64,000 bases of DNA, from assembly GCF_009730915.1 (NCBI RefSeq), contig NC_052495.1, positions 682,001 through 746,000 of the forward strand, in the 5' to 3' direction. Source of the stretch: Dioscorea cayenensis subsp. rotundata. Its lineage: Eukaryota; Streptophyta; Magnoliopsida; Dioscoreales; Dioscoreaceae. Positions 31,556 through 43,114 of this stretch are shown piece by piece; the first letter of the stretch is position 1; each line of letters begins with the position of its first letter. The notes below the pieces were generated by a model, which was not told the origin of the DNA, did not search any database, and saw only the letters and a program-made list of their open reading frames with translations. Made by a program: the position numbers and the translations under genes.

Positions 31556-34111
31556 TTTCTTTTTCTCTCTTTTTGTTTTCCACTTTTCCTTGAGTTGATG
31601 AAAGATATCAGATATGCTAAACAAACAACAAACTCTATGATCAAACCTTCTTCTTTCTATCAATCTATCTATGCATGCTCATCCATCTCTTTTTCCACTA
31701 AATTTTTCTTTCTCTTTTCTCTTCTTTTCTTTTGGAGCTGATGCACTATGAAGTTCATGTGTACATATATGTATATATATATATATATACACATGTATGT
31801 ACTTGTGCGTGACGTGTGCATGTGCGTATTTAGGGAGAGAGAAAAACGTAATGAGAGAAAAAGAGAGAGAGAGATTGATAGATGTTATGGTGTTAGTTTT
31901 TTCAAAGGGCGTGTGTGTGGAAAAAGGGAATGAAAGAAAGAATGGGTCAATCACTCTATTCACAGAAATGATAAAATATTTTGAAGGAATTAAGTTGATG
32001 GTTGTAATTCATAAATGATACATTTATATATTTTTGTCAAATGCATCTTTTTCTTCTCTTAAAGAATTTATTTTTTTTATATTGTAATATATGTCTTTTG
32101 GTAGTTAAATATGTATTTCTCTTTTGACAAGAAGGATTAAGTGTTTGACATTTTATTTTATAATAACTTTATAGTCCAATTTGATATTAAGTATTTATAA
32201 TGCTTTAGTTGAATGGTGTTTTTAATTTTTTTATTTTTTATTTTTGGTGTATATCACTATCTAATAATTAACTTCATTGAAAAAAATGGTTAACTCCTTT
32301 CCTAAATAAGAGGTTGAAAAATTAACTATTTTCACAATAATTTGGCAAAACTATATTACATGAGATTATCACATTTTATCTTTTTTATCTTTTTTTTTTA
32401 TGTTTTTTTTTACTATGTAATATTGTCTTTTTATTTATCCTCTGCAACTTTTTATAATCCTATGAATTTTTTTAAAAAGATTTTATGCATTTTACTTCAA
32501 TAAATTTTTAGCTTATTTGCTTTTGATGTATATATATAAACTGATGCACTAATTACAGATAAAATCAATAATTAAAATAAATATTTATTATTTTTTATTA
32601 AATTTATTTTACATGATTTGTAGATAAAATAATTTGCATCATGTGACTATTTCTTGGAAATTTTCAAAAACTTATACTTCATTTATATTATACTTCATCA
32701 TTCTTTTGGTTATCTTAAAAAAAAAACATCAACTAATGTCTAGATAGATATACATGTGCATTTACATTCATACATACATAAATATATACTAATATACAGA
32801 CACACATTTATTGATTCATATATCATTTATCATTCAAGTCAAATTCATAAGAAGTCATGATATTCTTTTAAAATTAAGGGCCAGGGATAAAATCCAATTT
32901 CGCAAGTAACTCAAAGATTCCCTTATACATTTAGGGCCCTCCATGGTTGGATAAAGTGCTCAAAGAAAAAGACTTTGAACTCCATAAAATATTTTTTTTG
33001 TTTTTTTATTTTTTGTTTTATGTTTTTTTAAAAAGAAGAAAAAGGAAGTCAAGAAGAAGTCAATGAATAAAACAAACGCGTTTAGGTCTTTGAGCTTTTT
33101 GAAGCTCAATCTTTGATCAATTCAAAAGATTAAAATAAAACGGTGGAAAAACAAGTCTAGAAAGATAAAAGATGTATAAATAAATAGACTTTCTGAGAAT
33201 CAAACACTAGTTTCTTTTTTAAATTTAATATTGTTGGATTAAAGGAAGTGCATTAATTTCATGTGTCTCCAAACAAATTTATTGCATTTTTATTTTATTT
33301 CCAATGTCTTTGTACTTTTAATCACTTCATAGTCACAACGTACAACTAAGTAATAAAAAACTTGAATCAGATATAAGAGATTAAGTGGGAGATAGATTGG
33401 CTTGCCCACATTGTCCTGGAAAAAAAAACTTTTAATCATATATACATATAGAATTTTTTTTTAAATATTAAATTTTATTTAGAAGTCACGTCATTTTGAA
33501 TTAGATAAAATATTTTGATAAAAATAACTTAGCCCACATTTACTGCACCTTAGCTCAATTATTTTTCATATTAATTTGTAAGAAGCTTTTTTAGTTTTAA
33601 AAAATACCAATTTCGACTTATTAGTTTATTAAAAAAATATCATTCCTCTGAAATGAATCTAAATACATCATTAAGGATGTAGGAATCCTTCATTTTATAT
33701 ATTAAATATTAAAAAATCTAAATTTACATAGGATCAATATGCTTCGTCTATTCTCTCTATCAAAAGAAAAAAAATAATAATAATAAAATAAATAATAATA
33801 ATAATAATAATAGTGAGATAGGACTCCACTGACAACAATTGTTATCTATAAGTATCACACGATTGCCAGTGACACTAGTGACAATATCTCATATTGACCT
33901 AATAAGATAAATAAATAAATAAATAAATAAATAAAACGCACAAAAATACATTTTAAGTCGAACCAATATACGTAAATCATCTACGTCAATATTTCATACA
34001 GTTCTCCCTCGATCGTGCCCAAGGACCAAATCTAATCCCTGCTATTATATATATATATATATATATCAAAATGAATAAATTACAAAATTATTAGAAAACT
34101 AAAAAGAGTGA

Positions 34112-34208
34112 CAATTTGAATAAAAAGCGTAGTTTATCTATTTTCATATTAAAAAAAACGAATATTTGAATAAAAAGCGTAGTTTATCTATTTTCATATT
34201 AAAAAAAA

Positions 34209-34211
<3 letters not shown>
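34112..34211. repeat. Perfect 50-bp tandem duplication
   Basis: Two near-identical 50-bp units (34112-34161 and 34162-34211), each ending in an A run plus CGA, immediately followed by a long (AT)n tract. Confidence 0.92.
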
Positions 34212-34271
<60 letters not shown>

Positions 34272-35841
34272 CCTATTAAAACATTTGTATATGCTTACAC
34301 CGTAAATATTTAATATTTGTATGTTATTGTATCAATAATCATTAATAAAAAAAACCATTTTATCTCTTTTTCGATACCTTTCCTTCACTGATGAATCTTC
34401 ATTAGCTATCTAAATATAATAAACAACTATAGTTTTGGTTTTTAATTTTTTTTTTTTTTTACGAAAACATATAAATAAATAATAATATTGTATAAAAACT
34501 AAATGAACAATTGCTACTAATTATGACAATCTGCACGTTCTGGAAGAGTGAAGTTAGAGTGAGAGAAACACAGGGGGGAAATAAGGAGAGAAATTAAGAA
34601 CAGTGAAGGGAGAGAACTAATTAAGCAAAAGCTGGGAGAATAATCCTATCTCTTCCACTATCATCTTTCATTCATTAACATCATAACAAACTCCAGCCAG
34701 AGATGACACACATGTCATCTGGTTATAAGTCACTTACTAACACCATTACAATAATAACTCTCATATTCCTTTCAGGTGCTCACACTCAAAATATCCCATC
34801 CATATCCAATGTATTGATTCCATCCATGCACTAATATGAACTCTCAAATATCTTCCTTCCATGCACGACCACGACCGCCCTCCACAATTTATTCTATAAT
34901 AAAGTTAATAAATCGGGTTAATTTGATTGATTGTCTCACGCGTCTTATTTGACTCCGAAGTCTATCTGCAACACAATCATTCCTCAATCGTTAATTCAAA
35001 TGTTATTTCTTATCATAATATATCTCGTGTTATTGACATAAATATTATTTGATCATTTTGACAAGCATAATAGTTCTTCTATCATGTATGGTTGTATTTT
35101 TCGTTCACTACCTATCAATTATTTTGGGTTTTTTTTCTCAATTTTTTTAAAATATGTTATATTTAAATATTTTTTAAATCAATTTTTGATCCTTTTTATA
35201 AATCTATAAATCTATATATATAGTTAATAGTCCAACTGTAAAGCCGGAGAAGAGATTGGGAGATTAAATTCTTCTTTATCGATATTAATGATAAATAATA
35301 TAAGTCATGTCAATTTTATCAAATATATATATAAATAATAATAAAGATGATGAATAATGTCCACAATGACTTCTCTACTGAGAGGGATGGGAAACTTGCT
35401 AAGAGGGTTATGTCCAAGTTCCAACAAGCATGTCATGAGACCCCCACCTTGGTTTGGTCAACTGAAACTTGTCGGTTTGTAATATGAGACGGTGTTGACT
35501 TTTAAAGCTATTTATGCACGGGGAGGTGAACCAATCAATCATTTTAAAATTTATTAAGTTTTGGGGTCTGGTCTCTTTTTTTTTTAATTAATTTATTTAT
35601 TTAATTTTTTTTTTTTTTTTTGATAAAGGGATGGGTCTGGTCTTGACCGCGTCTGCATTCATTGTCTTCATGACCATCATTTTCCCTGAGTCTTTTCTCT
35701 AATTGACATGTTAATATGTTATAGGCTTATAGCCCTACACCCCTTCAATTTTAGTTATGTGAAACATTCCTGCTTAATTGTAAATGTTTATCAAATTCAT
35801 TATGATTGTGTTTCTTTGAAAGGACAATATGTTCTATAATC

Positions 35842-35970
35842 ACAGTACTGTTTATATACTGTTCATCCGGAATTTAAATACTATATATATATTATACATC
35901 TGAATTTTAGTACTGTTTGGTACTGTTTATATTCATATAAAAAAAGTGCTTGTCGTTTATTATTCAAAAT
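35842..35970 (+). repeat. SINE-like body fragment (copy 1)
   Basis: Shares the order ACAGTACTGTTTATATA, TGTTCATCCGG, GTACTGT(T/C)TGGTAC, TTTATATTCATATAAAAA and TTGTCG...TATTATTCAAA with 59231-59375. The tRNA-like head seen at 59161 is absent here, so this copy is 5'-truncated. Confidence 0.65.
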
Positions 35971-36182
35971 ATATATATATATGTTCTATAATTAAGTTTT
36001 ATAAAATTTAAAGCGCATGATCCCTCCTGCTCATGATTTTTCTATTCAAGGAATGCTTAGAATAGATGATTCACCTAAGGTATTCATTTCTTGAGGATTT
36101 ATAGTTATTTTGGTTTAATATTGTTACGTTCACTTTCATCATTGGTGGATTATATGATATAGTCTTAATTTCAACACCGACG

Positions 36183-36232
<50 letters not shown>

Positions 36233-36628
36233 CACTTGTTATTGTTTTGTAAACCTTAATTTATTTTTTAATAAAATCATGGTAAGTTGATACTGGACAA
36301 TAGTTGTTGGTCGTTGCTCAAAATTCATGACATTTAAAGTATTTTTTATCTATCTATTTATTTATTTATTTATAAAAGATAAGATAGCACATTATTTTCA
36401 TCATGTTATTAACATGCAATAATCAGTTGAATTTATGTTAAATAACCATTAATCTCTTGGCCTATCAATATTGGTTCCTTATGTGATAATTATATTCTTA
36501 CTGAAAAAATAGATTTAAACCTCAGCTCATATAAGATGAAAATATAAGTGATTTGAGATATTAACTCTTTATCTGTGCAGTCTCCCGTGATTTGTCCACA
36601 TTAAAAAAAAAACTTATGTTGAATGGAG

Positions 36629-36672
<44 letters not shown>

Positions 36673-37000
36673 CCAAAGCACTTTGAACGTATGATTTTCT
36701 TTCATCTAATTGCTATATTCTTTACTTTTTATGATTCATTAACAATAATAAAAAAAAAATTAAAGGAAGAAAATAAAAAGGCAAGCTGACATTATTATTA
36801 TAAAGATAATAACTTAGGCCTTATCAAGTGGAGATTGAGAGATCATTGAGGTAAACCAGTGAAAATTGAACCTTTTAATTTATTAAATTATGTACTTGAA
36901 CCATTATAATCAATGCACGAGTGCACATATATATATATATATATATATAATTTTCCAGAAACACATTTGCGACATTTATATGAAATCATCTCAAAATATT

Positions 37001-40000
37001 AATTGAACAAGCACTATATTATAATCTTCTGTGTGACTAAAAAGACACTTTGCTAAAAACACTTTGCTGGACAAGACCTCCGAGGAGCTTGGCAAAGCAT
37101 TTGGCAGATGAAGTGGTTGAAGGGATTTCAGCTTCAAACTGTCCCTTCTTGTTTGTCAGTGTTGTTTGTCGATAAGGACTTCGTATTACTGCTGTTAATT
37201 GTTACTTTTACTCCTGCATCCATGCAAACATAGCCTGGTAAGCATAATTTACAAAAGTAAAAATGAGTGAGATATTGAGAGAGTGAGAATAGGAAAGCTC
37301 ATAATGAGGAGAGCAGTCAAGGCAGGTAACTCATCCCCCTTCAACACATTGCAAGTTCAGAGCTGAGCATTAGTGATGAACAATAGGAAGAGGAGAACAC
37401 TAACTGCTAGATAAAGAAAGCCATAACAAGTGCTTGAGTGTGAGAGTTCATTGTGTGGCACAATTCAAATATAAACAAGGAGCTCGCTAGTCAATCAATG
37501 AAAGTTCAATAGAGAATGAAGATTACCAGTAGTAAGTATTTTTCTGAGGCCCTGGATTGCATGATCTACCTTTCCCCAGCTTCCTCAAGTCTGAAATCCT
37601 TGCAAATGAGTCAAAGATTTTTTCCGGTGAGGTAGTACATTTGTAAAAAATATGGCCCCTGACACTTAAAGGGAAGTAACATTATTACACTGCAACTACC
37701 ACATCCTTGTGGTCATGTGATTTTATGATCCAAGTGTGGTGAAAGCAATGTGCTATGAATGTACTATGTGAGTTTCACTTCTGATATTAAAGTACAGTTC
37801 AACAAAATTTTTACGAGAGTTAGTTAGTATTTAGAAGAATTAGAAAGGACAGGGTACCTTGCATCCTTCCTGCTTTAAGGCTTAATGGCCATATGCAACG
37901 GATATTGTTATAAAATGCTCACCATGCCTTTCCACTCTTCTGCTTAAATTTGGACATGAAGAGAGCTCCGCCATAAGAATTTATACTCTTTTTTGCTATT
38001 GATTGTAGTATACATCCTGACAATCGCTGGGATGATGTTCATTCCTGAAAAGTGGAACAAAATAAGGGCAATTTCTTAATCCACCAAGCAAACAAAAAAA
38101 TTCACTGTCCTGGTAACCAGAAAGCAAAATTTGCAGCAACTTCACAATCAGGTCTACAGAATAGTTATTTCAACTGACAGATAAATACAGATGGTTGAAT
38201 CCTCCTGTTGCAGTTTGTATGATAAATAGAGGTTTAATTATTATGACACAACATTGCTGCAGGTTACAGGAGGGACAACTGACTTCATTTACATAAATTT
38301 AAGAAAGTGCAAACCTCCAATTGATGAACTCATCGTCATTCAACCCCAAAACAGATCATTTCCTTTGGCCTCACCTCAACCAGAAGTCACCAAAGATGAA
38401 ATGGTGGGCACCTAATAGAACCAATAAATTTGTCAAGATGATACTCAAAAAAACTTGCAGACTTGTACAGAAAGACATTTGTTCCCTCATCTTATTCCTT
38501 CCTGGGCATGCCCCAGGAAACACCAAAAATGATTTTAATCAAACAGAGAACTTTGAAAACAAAGCCGATCGTCAAAACAATCTAACTATATGGTGAACAC
38601 AGAAAATGGATTGCAAACTGAAATTCACCAACAGTTCTTCAAAATTAATACAAGGATTATCCAAAGGAGAAAACTTGAGGTACCTGAAAAAGACTCATCA
38701 GTAACCATATCAAATATCGCTTTCTTCAGGTTCCATTAACTGCAGTCCAAGCAGTGCAATGGACGAAAAAATTGGCTCAGGGAGAAAAATCATCTAAGCA
38801 ATGCTCCAAATCATTAAGGATTTGATCCAAATACATCAAAGTTTCGATCTCTAAGTGAAATGTATGGGATAAAAAAGGAAAAAAAATAATAAGAACAAGA
38901 CACCAATTTGAACGCCTCATATAAACAAGACAAGAATTTGGACAGCCAAAGACCCACAATAGACACCATGTTAATTCCTAGTAGACTTATATTTAAAAGA
39001 GATAAGACATTTGCAAGCATGCTGTGCAGTCACCCACCGCCTCCATTTAGCACGGTTAACTTGGGTTTTAAAGGTAAACATGCAAGATCATATTGCCTTC
39101 TCTCATTTTCCAAACTGTTTCCAACTGACTAAGAAGAATATAATTTTCAGGCCATTCACACAAAAATATGAACCTGTCACATAAACAAGAGACATCTTCT
39201 ATCACCCATCATATCTATTTCACATGTGCATTAGAGTTGTACTAGCATTTTAAAACAGGGCACTGCATCAAAATGTTAGAACAATTAGGGATAGAGACGT
39301 AGCTAAACAGGTTATAAAACAACTAAAGTGTGTGCAAACATGACTTATGTGGCTGCAAAGCTAAGAAGGAAAGGGACATAGATGCTAGCTATAGTCAACT
39401 TCATCGACATTATTTCTAAGAATGAATTCCAACCCTAAATTGGCATGAGGTCAGCATTTGTATAATTGATCCAACCTACTCGAAAAAGCGTATAGGGGCA
39501 TATAACAGTATTTTACAAATATCAGATCCATTTTCATCAATTGCACATAAATTCAAATTAATAAATGATGCGGACAAACAATGTGACACATGAGGATCGA
39601 GGCATGACGTAAGCATTAAATTAAATTTGAAAATTTTAAATGATTATAGGAAACCAACCAATGAATGCTCCTTTCCGGAAAAGCAATGAAGCGCATTCTT
39701 CCCTAAAAGTTATTTAAGTCATAAACAATTCACTATATACTGAAACGAAAGGTTCCTGGATTGTCTTTTACGAGCTGGTCATAACGATTGCGTTACAAGG
39801 ATAGTGATAGGATGCCACATCAACAAAATCAAAACATTTTTGGTGCTTGACAAAAAGAACTTACAGATGCCAGATTGTCTTTTACGAGCTGGTCATAACG
39901 ATCGCATTACAAGGATAGTGATAGGATGCCACATCAACAAAATCAAAACATTTTTGGTGCTTGACAAAAAGAACTTAAAGGATGCCACATCAACAAAATC

Positions 40001-40397
40001 AAAACAATTTTGGTGCTTGACAAAAATCATAGCAGTAGGAACTTCCAGTAACCAGTTCGCTAGCTGGACAAATGAACATGAAGAAAGACTCTTGATAACA
40101 TATAAAGGATAGATCAAACATAAAAATTTGAATCAATCCCAAAATTCACTGAAAGTAATCTATAAAATCTGATACATTAGTAAAGCAATATTCTATAGAT
40201 ATTATATCAAAACAATATCAAATATTAAGAACCTGTTTACTAGGGAAAATATGTACTAATTTATTGAATTTGGCAATGCTTGGAGGAGAAACAGTTCTGG
40301 TGAATGTCTCTATCTGTGATGCCTTAAATCCATGTCTCACCAATAAAACAAAGAGACTAATTTCAAGAAAAAGGAAGCGACTTTGCCCCGGAGGACA
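37001..40397. other. Higher-complexity noncoding region downstream of the S40-like gene
   Basis: Less AT-rich than its left neighbour, but without a credible open frame. It may hold untranslated or noncoding transcripts; isolated splice-like signals exist but no consistent gene could be built. A 114-bp tandem repeat lies at 39759-40027. Confidence 0.5.
39759..40027. repeat. 114-bp tandem repeat, about 2.4 copies
   Basis: Units at 39759-39872 and 39873-39986 are nearly identical (start GATTGTCTTTTACGAGCTGG). A third, partial copy begins at 39981 with GATGCCACATCAACAAAATC. Few differences between copies imply recent duplication. Confidence 0.92.
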
Positions 40398-41099
40398 TCA
40401 GTCAAGAAAACCTGTCTTGCGGAAGACAGCATTCCTCACTTGGCGCAGGTCCCTCCCTTTGAGCGTCCGCCCAACGCCCTCCAGCACCGAGAACGACGTC
40501 ATTGGAGTCCCCAGTCCAGACCTCCTCGCGATGATCTCGTGCGGCGGCAGCATTTCGTCATCATCACCATCCGCCTCATCAACCTCCCCCGCTCCACCAC
40601 TGGCCTCGTACCTATGCCTAGCAAACCTCGGTGGAATCGGGATGTTGACTGGGGCCGACTGATGGAAAGGCTTCCCGCCACCGTAATCCGTCTTGGGCTT
40701 GGGGATCGCCGGGATCATTCGAGCCGAAGACGGCGAAGTGGAAGCTGATGAAGCAGCGGTCGATGGCTTGCGCTGGAGAAGCTGCGCGGCAGCAACATCG
40801 GCACCCTTTTTGTCGTCCTCCACGAGGGCAGCAAGAATGCCGGAGCTCTTCTCTGGGATTCGGCGGAAAGGGGAGGATCTCCGGTTAGGGTTTTCGGTGG
40901 CGAGCGTGGCAGCAGATGAAGGTTTCTGTGAGATTATCGGCTCGGGAGAGTCAGAGCCAGACCAGAATAACTCATCCTCATGCAACTCGACGCCGACGCC
41001 GGAGTTCCCGGCGATCGAGTCACCACCGGGGCGGGAGAGGAGTCCAATGAGGCGAGACTGGGCGGAGGTTCCCGATCGATGGTTGCGATAGAAATCCAT
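40398..41099 (-). CDS. S40-like senescence regulator (DUF584), intronless
   Basis: A 233-residue protein in a single exon. The C-terminus carries the family signature: MLPPHEIIARR, then TSFSVLEGVGRTLKGRDL and RQVRNAVFRKTGFLD up to the stop. The middle is rich in Ser, Pro and Ala; LFWSGSDSPEP and an FRRIPEKSSGIL segment (about residues 45-90) are also typical. S40 proteins (barley HvS40, Arabidopsis S40-3) are plant-specific, nuclear or cytosolic, and linked to senescence, pathogen and ABA responses; the biochemical role is unknown. The promoter has a TATA box and ACGT-core elements. GC-rich coding sequence contrasts with its AT-rich surroundings. The open frames on the opposite strand are shadows. 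Confidence 0.9.
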   Translation of the reverse strand: MDFYRNHRSGTSAQSRLIGLLSRPGGDSIAGNSGVGVELHEDELFWSGSDSPEPIISQKPSSAATLATENPNRRSSPFRRIPEKSSGILAALVEDDKKGADVAAAQLLQRKPSTAASSASTSPSSARMIPAIPKPKTDYGGGKPFHQSAPVNIPIPPRFARHRYEASGGAGEVDEADGDDDEMLPPHEIIARRSGLGTPMTSFSVLEGVGRTLKGRDLRQVRNAVFRKTGFLD

Positions 41100-41230
41100 T
41101 CAGCACGTATGGTTCCGGAAAGGTTAGCGGCGAGCCAAGGATCTCGATGGCGGCGGCGGCAGCTCCGGCGATCTCCGCCGTCAAAGAGAAGAGGGGGAGA
41201 GAGATTGGATGAGAGTGCGAAGGGGCAAGG

Positions 41231-41343
41231 GTTTTATAAGTAGGAGGTGGTGATGACGTGGCACTGGATTAAGGTCAAATGACATATGGGGGCCCCACCC
41301 GTCGATAGAAAAAGACTTCGAAAAGGCCCACGTTACACGTGGC
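41231..41343 (-). promoter_or_regulatory. S40-like gene promoter: TATA and ACGT elements
   Basis: On the minus strand, TATAAAAC spans 41238-41231, about 130 bp before the ATG. Beyond it are TGACGTGG (41254-41261, plus-strand coordinates; the core of a plant UPR element as well as a bZIP site), CCCACGTT (41327-41334) and CACGTGGC (41336-41343). Confidence 0.6.
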
Positions 41344-41828
41344 ACGAACTACGCTGTCTTGGGATCTGGTTTCAAGTTCAATCACGAGGCTTTTGTGCGC
41401 TTCAGATTGATGCTAGATTATCACTATTAACTTTCGGTTCTGATTGTGCTCACTTTGGTGAGATTAAGTGAGGTCTGACCGGGTATTTTAGTTTGTCAAG
41501 TTAAAGCGAGATTAAAGTAATAAAGCATCTGATGGCACTGATTAACTTTGTGTTATCAATCTTTTTCTTTTTTCTATAGCATCGAACAATGATAAAATAA
41601 AGAAATTTTTTTAAATTAAAAGTAAAATAATAATAATAATAAAAAAAAGAAAACTCAAAATAGGACATTGTGAGGTGGGTGGGATCGACAGGAGATACGA
41701 AGAACAATTTATTTGGTAGAACATGGTTTGCAGGTAGAGTTGTTGGTGATAGCGGAGCTTAACCAATTTATTTATTTATTTATTTAAATAGTTTTTATGG
41801 CGTTACTTGATAAGATTGGGACATGTCA

Positions 41829-41868
41829 TGGTTCGGTAGTCAAATGGATAAGCACTCTGGTTCCCTAT
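41829..41868 (+). other. tRNA-like or SINE head cut by the gap
   Basis: The 40 bases before the N run contain TAGTCAAATGG, which fits an RNA polymerase III A box, followed by ATAAGCACTCTGG as in the D-arm and anticodon-arm start of a tRNA (GCACTCTGG occurs in plant tRNA-Gln). The rest is missing in the gap, so a tRNA gene, a tRNA pseudogene and a SINE head cannot be told apart. Confidence 0.3.
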
Positions 41869-42868
41869 NNNNNNNNNNNNNNNNNNNNNNNNNNNNNNNN
41901 NNNNNNNNNNNNNNNNNNNNNNNNNNNNNNNNNNNNNNNNNNNNNNNNNNNNNNNNNNNNNNNNNNNNNNNNNNNNNNNNNNNNNNNNNNNNNNNNNNNN
42001 NNNNNNNNNNNNNNNNNNNNNNNNNNNNNNNNNNNNNNNNNNNNNNNNNNNNNNNNNNNNNNNNNNNNNNNNNNNNNNNNNNNNNNNNNNNNNNNNNNNN
42101 NNNNNNNNNNNNNNNNNNNNNNNNNNNNNNNNNNNNNNNNNNNNNNNNNNNNNNNNNNNNNNNNNNNNNNNNNNNNNNNNNNNNNNNNNNNNNNNNNNNN
42201 NNNNNNNNNNNNNNNNNNNNNNNNNNNNNNNNNNNNNNNNNNNNNNNNNNNNNNNNNNNNNNNNNNNNNNNNNNNNNNNNNNNNNNNNNNNNNNNNNNNN
42301 NNNNNNNNNNNNNNNNNNNNNNNNNNNNNNNNNNNNNNNNNNNNNNNNNNNNNNNNNNNNNNNNNNNNNNNNNNNNNNNNNNNNNNNNNNNNNNNNNNNN
42401 NNNNNNNNNNNNNNNNNNNNNNNNNNNNNNNNNNNNNNNNNNNNNNNNNNNNNNNNNNNNNNNNNNNNNNNNNNNNNNNNNNNNNNNNNNNNNNNNNNNN
42501 NNNNNNNNNNNNNNNNNNNNNNNNNNNNNNNNNNNNNNNNNNNNNNNNNNNNNNNNNNNNNNNNNNNNNNNNNNNNNNNNNNNNNNNNNNNNNNNNNNNN
42601 NNNNNNNNNNNNNNNNNNNNNNNNNNNNNNNNNNNNNNNNNNNNNNNNNNNNNNNNNNNNNNNNNNNNNNNNNNNNNNNNNNNNNNNNNNNNNNNNNNNN
42701 NNNNNNNNNNNNNNNNNNNNNNNNNNNNNNNNNNNNNNNNNNNNNNNNNNNNNNNNNNNNNNNNNNNNNNNNNNNNNNNNNNNNNNNNNNNNNNNNNNNN
42801 NNNNNNNNNNNNNNNNNNNNNNNNNNNNNNNNNNNNNNNNNNNNNNNNNNNNNNNNNNNNNNNNNNNN
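41869..42868. other. Assembly gap (1000 N)
   Basis: Exactly 1000 N; true size unknown. Open frames crossing it are artefacts. Confidence 0.99.
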
Positions 42869-43114
42869 TTGTGGTGATAATTTGATTTGTTGAAAGCTGT
42901 CATGTTGCATTTGTAATATTTCCTGCTTCGATTCTGTTCAACAATGGAAAGGCTAGTCTCTTAATTGACAAATTTAAAAGCACAAAGTACATAGATGTTC
43001 ATAACAAACTACAGAGAATTATCTTTCATTGCAGTATACACAGGGCATCATCCATTGCAAAATAGAGATTCAAAGCAAATACAACAATATAACAAGAATC
43101 ATTTATAATGCCTA

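Larger units (their letters stand above)
31556..37000. other. AT-rich intergenic region
   Basis: Very AT-rich, with frequent poly-A/T and AT microsatellites: (AT)n at 34211-34267 and 36187-36231, (AAT)n at about 36631-36672. The first about 150 bp is the NAC gene leader and promoter. No coding region or RNA gene was recognised. Repeats inside it are listed separately. Confidence 0.75.

Noticed and set aside
34211-34267. Long AT tract considered as a matrix attachment site or origin
   Set aside because: A plain (AT)n microsatellite; nothing else supports a special role.
37500-38700. Possible multi-exon gene on the minus strand downstream of the S40-like gene
   Set aside because: Some donor-like signals, but no open exons that join in phase and no recognised domain.
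39804-40112. 102-codon frame with repeated peptide blocks
   Set aside because: The repeats come from the 114-bp DNA tandem repeat; 114 is divisible by three, so the frame stays open by chance.
40383-40748. Plus-strand frames opposite the S40-like gene
   Set aside because: Shadows; the S40 signature lies on the minus strand.
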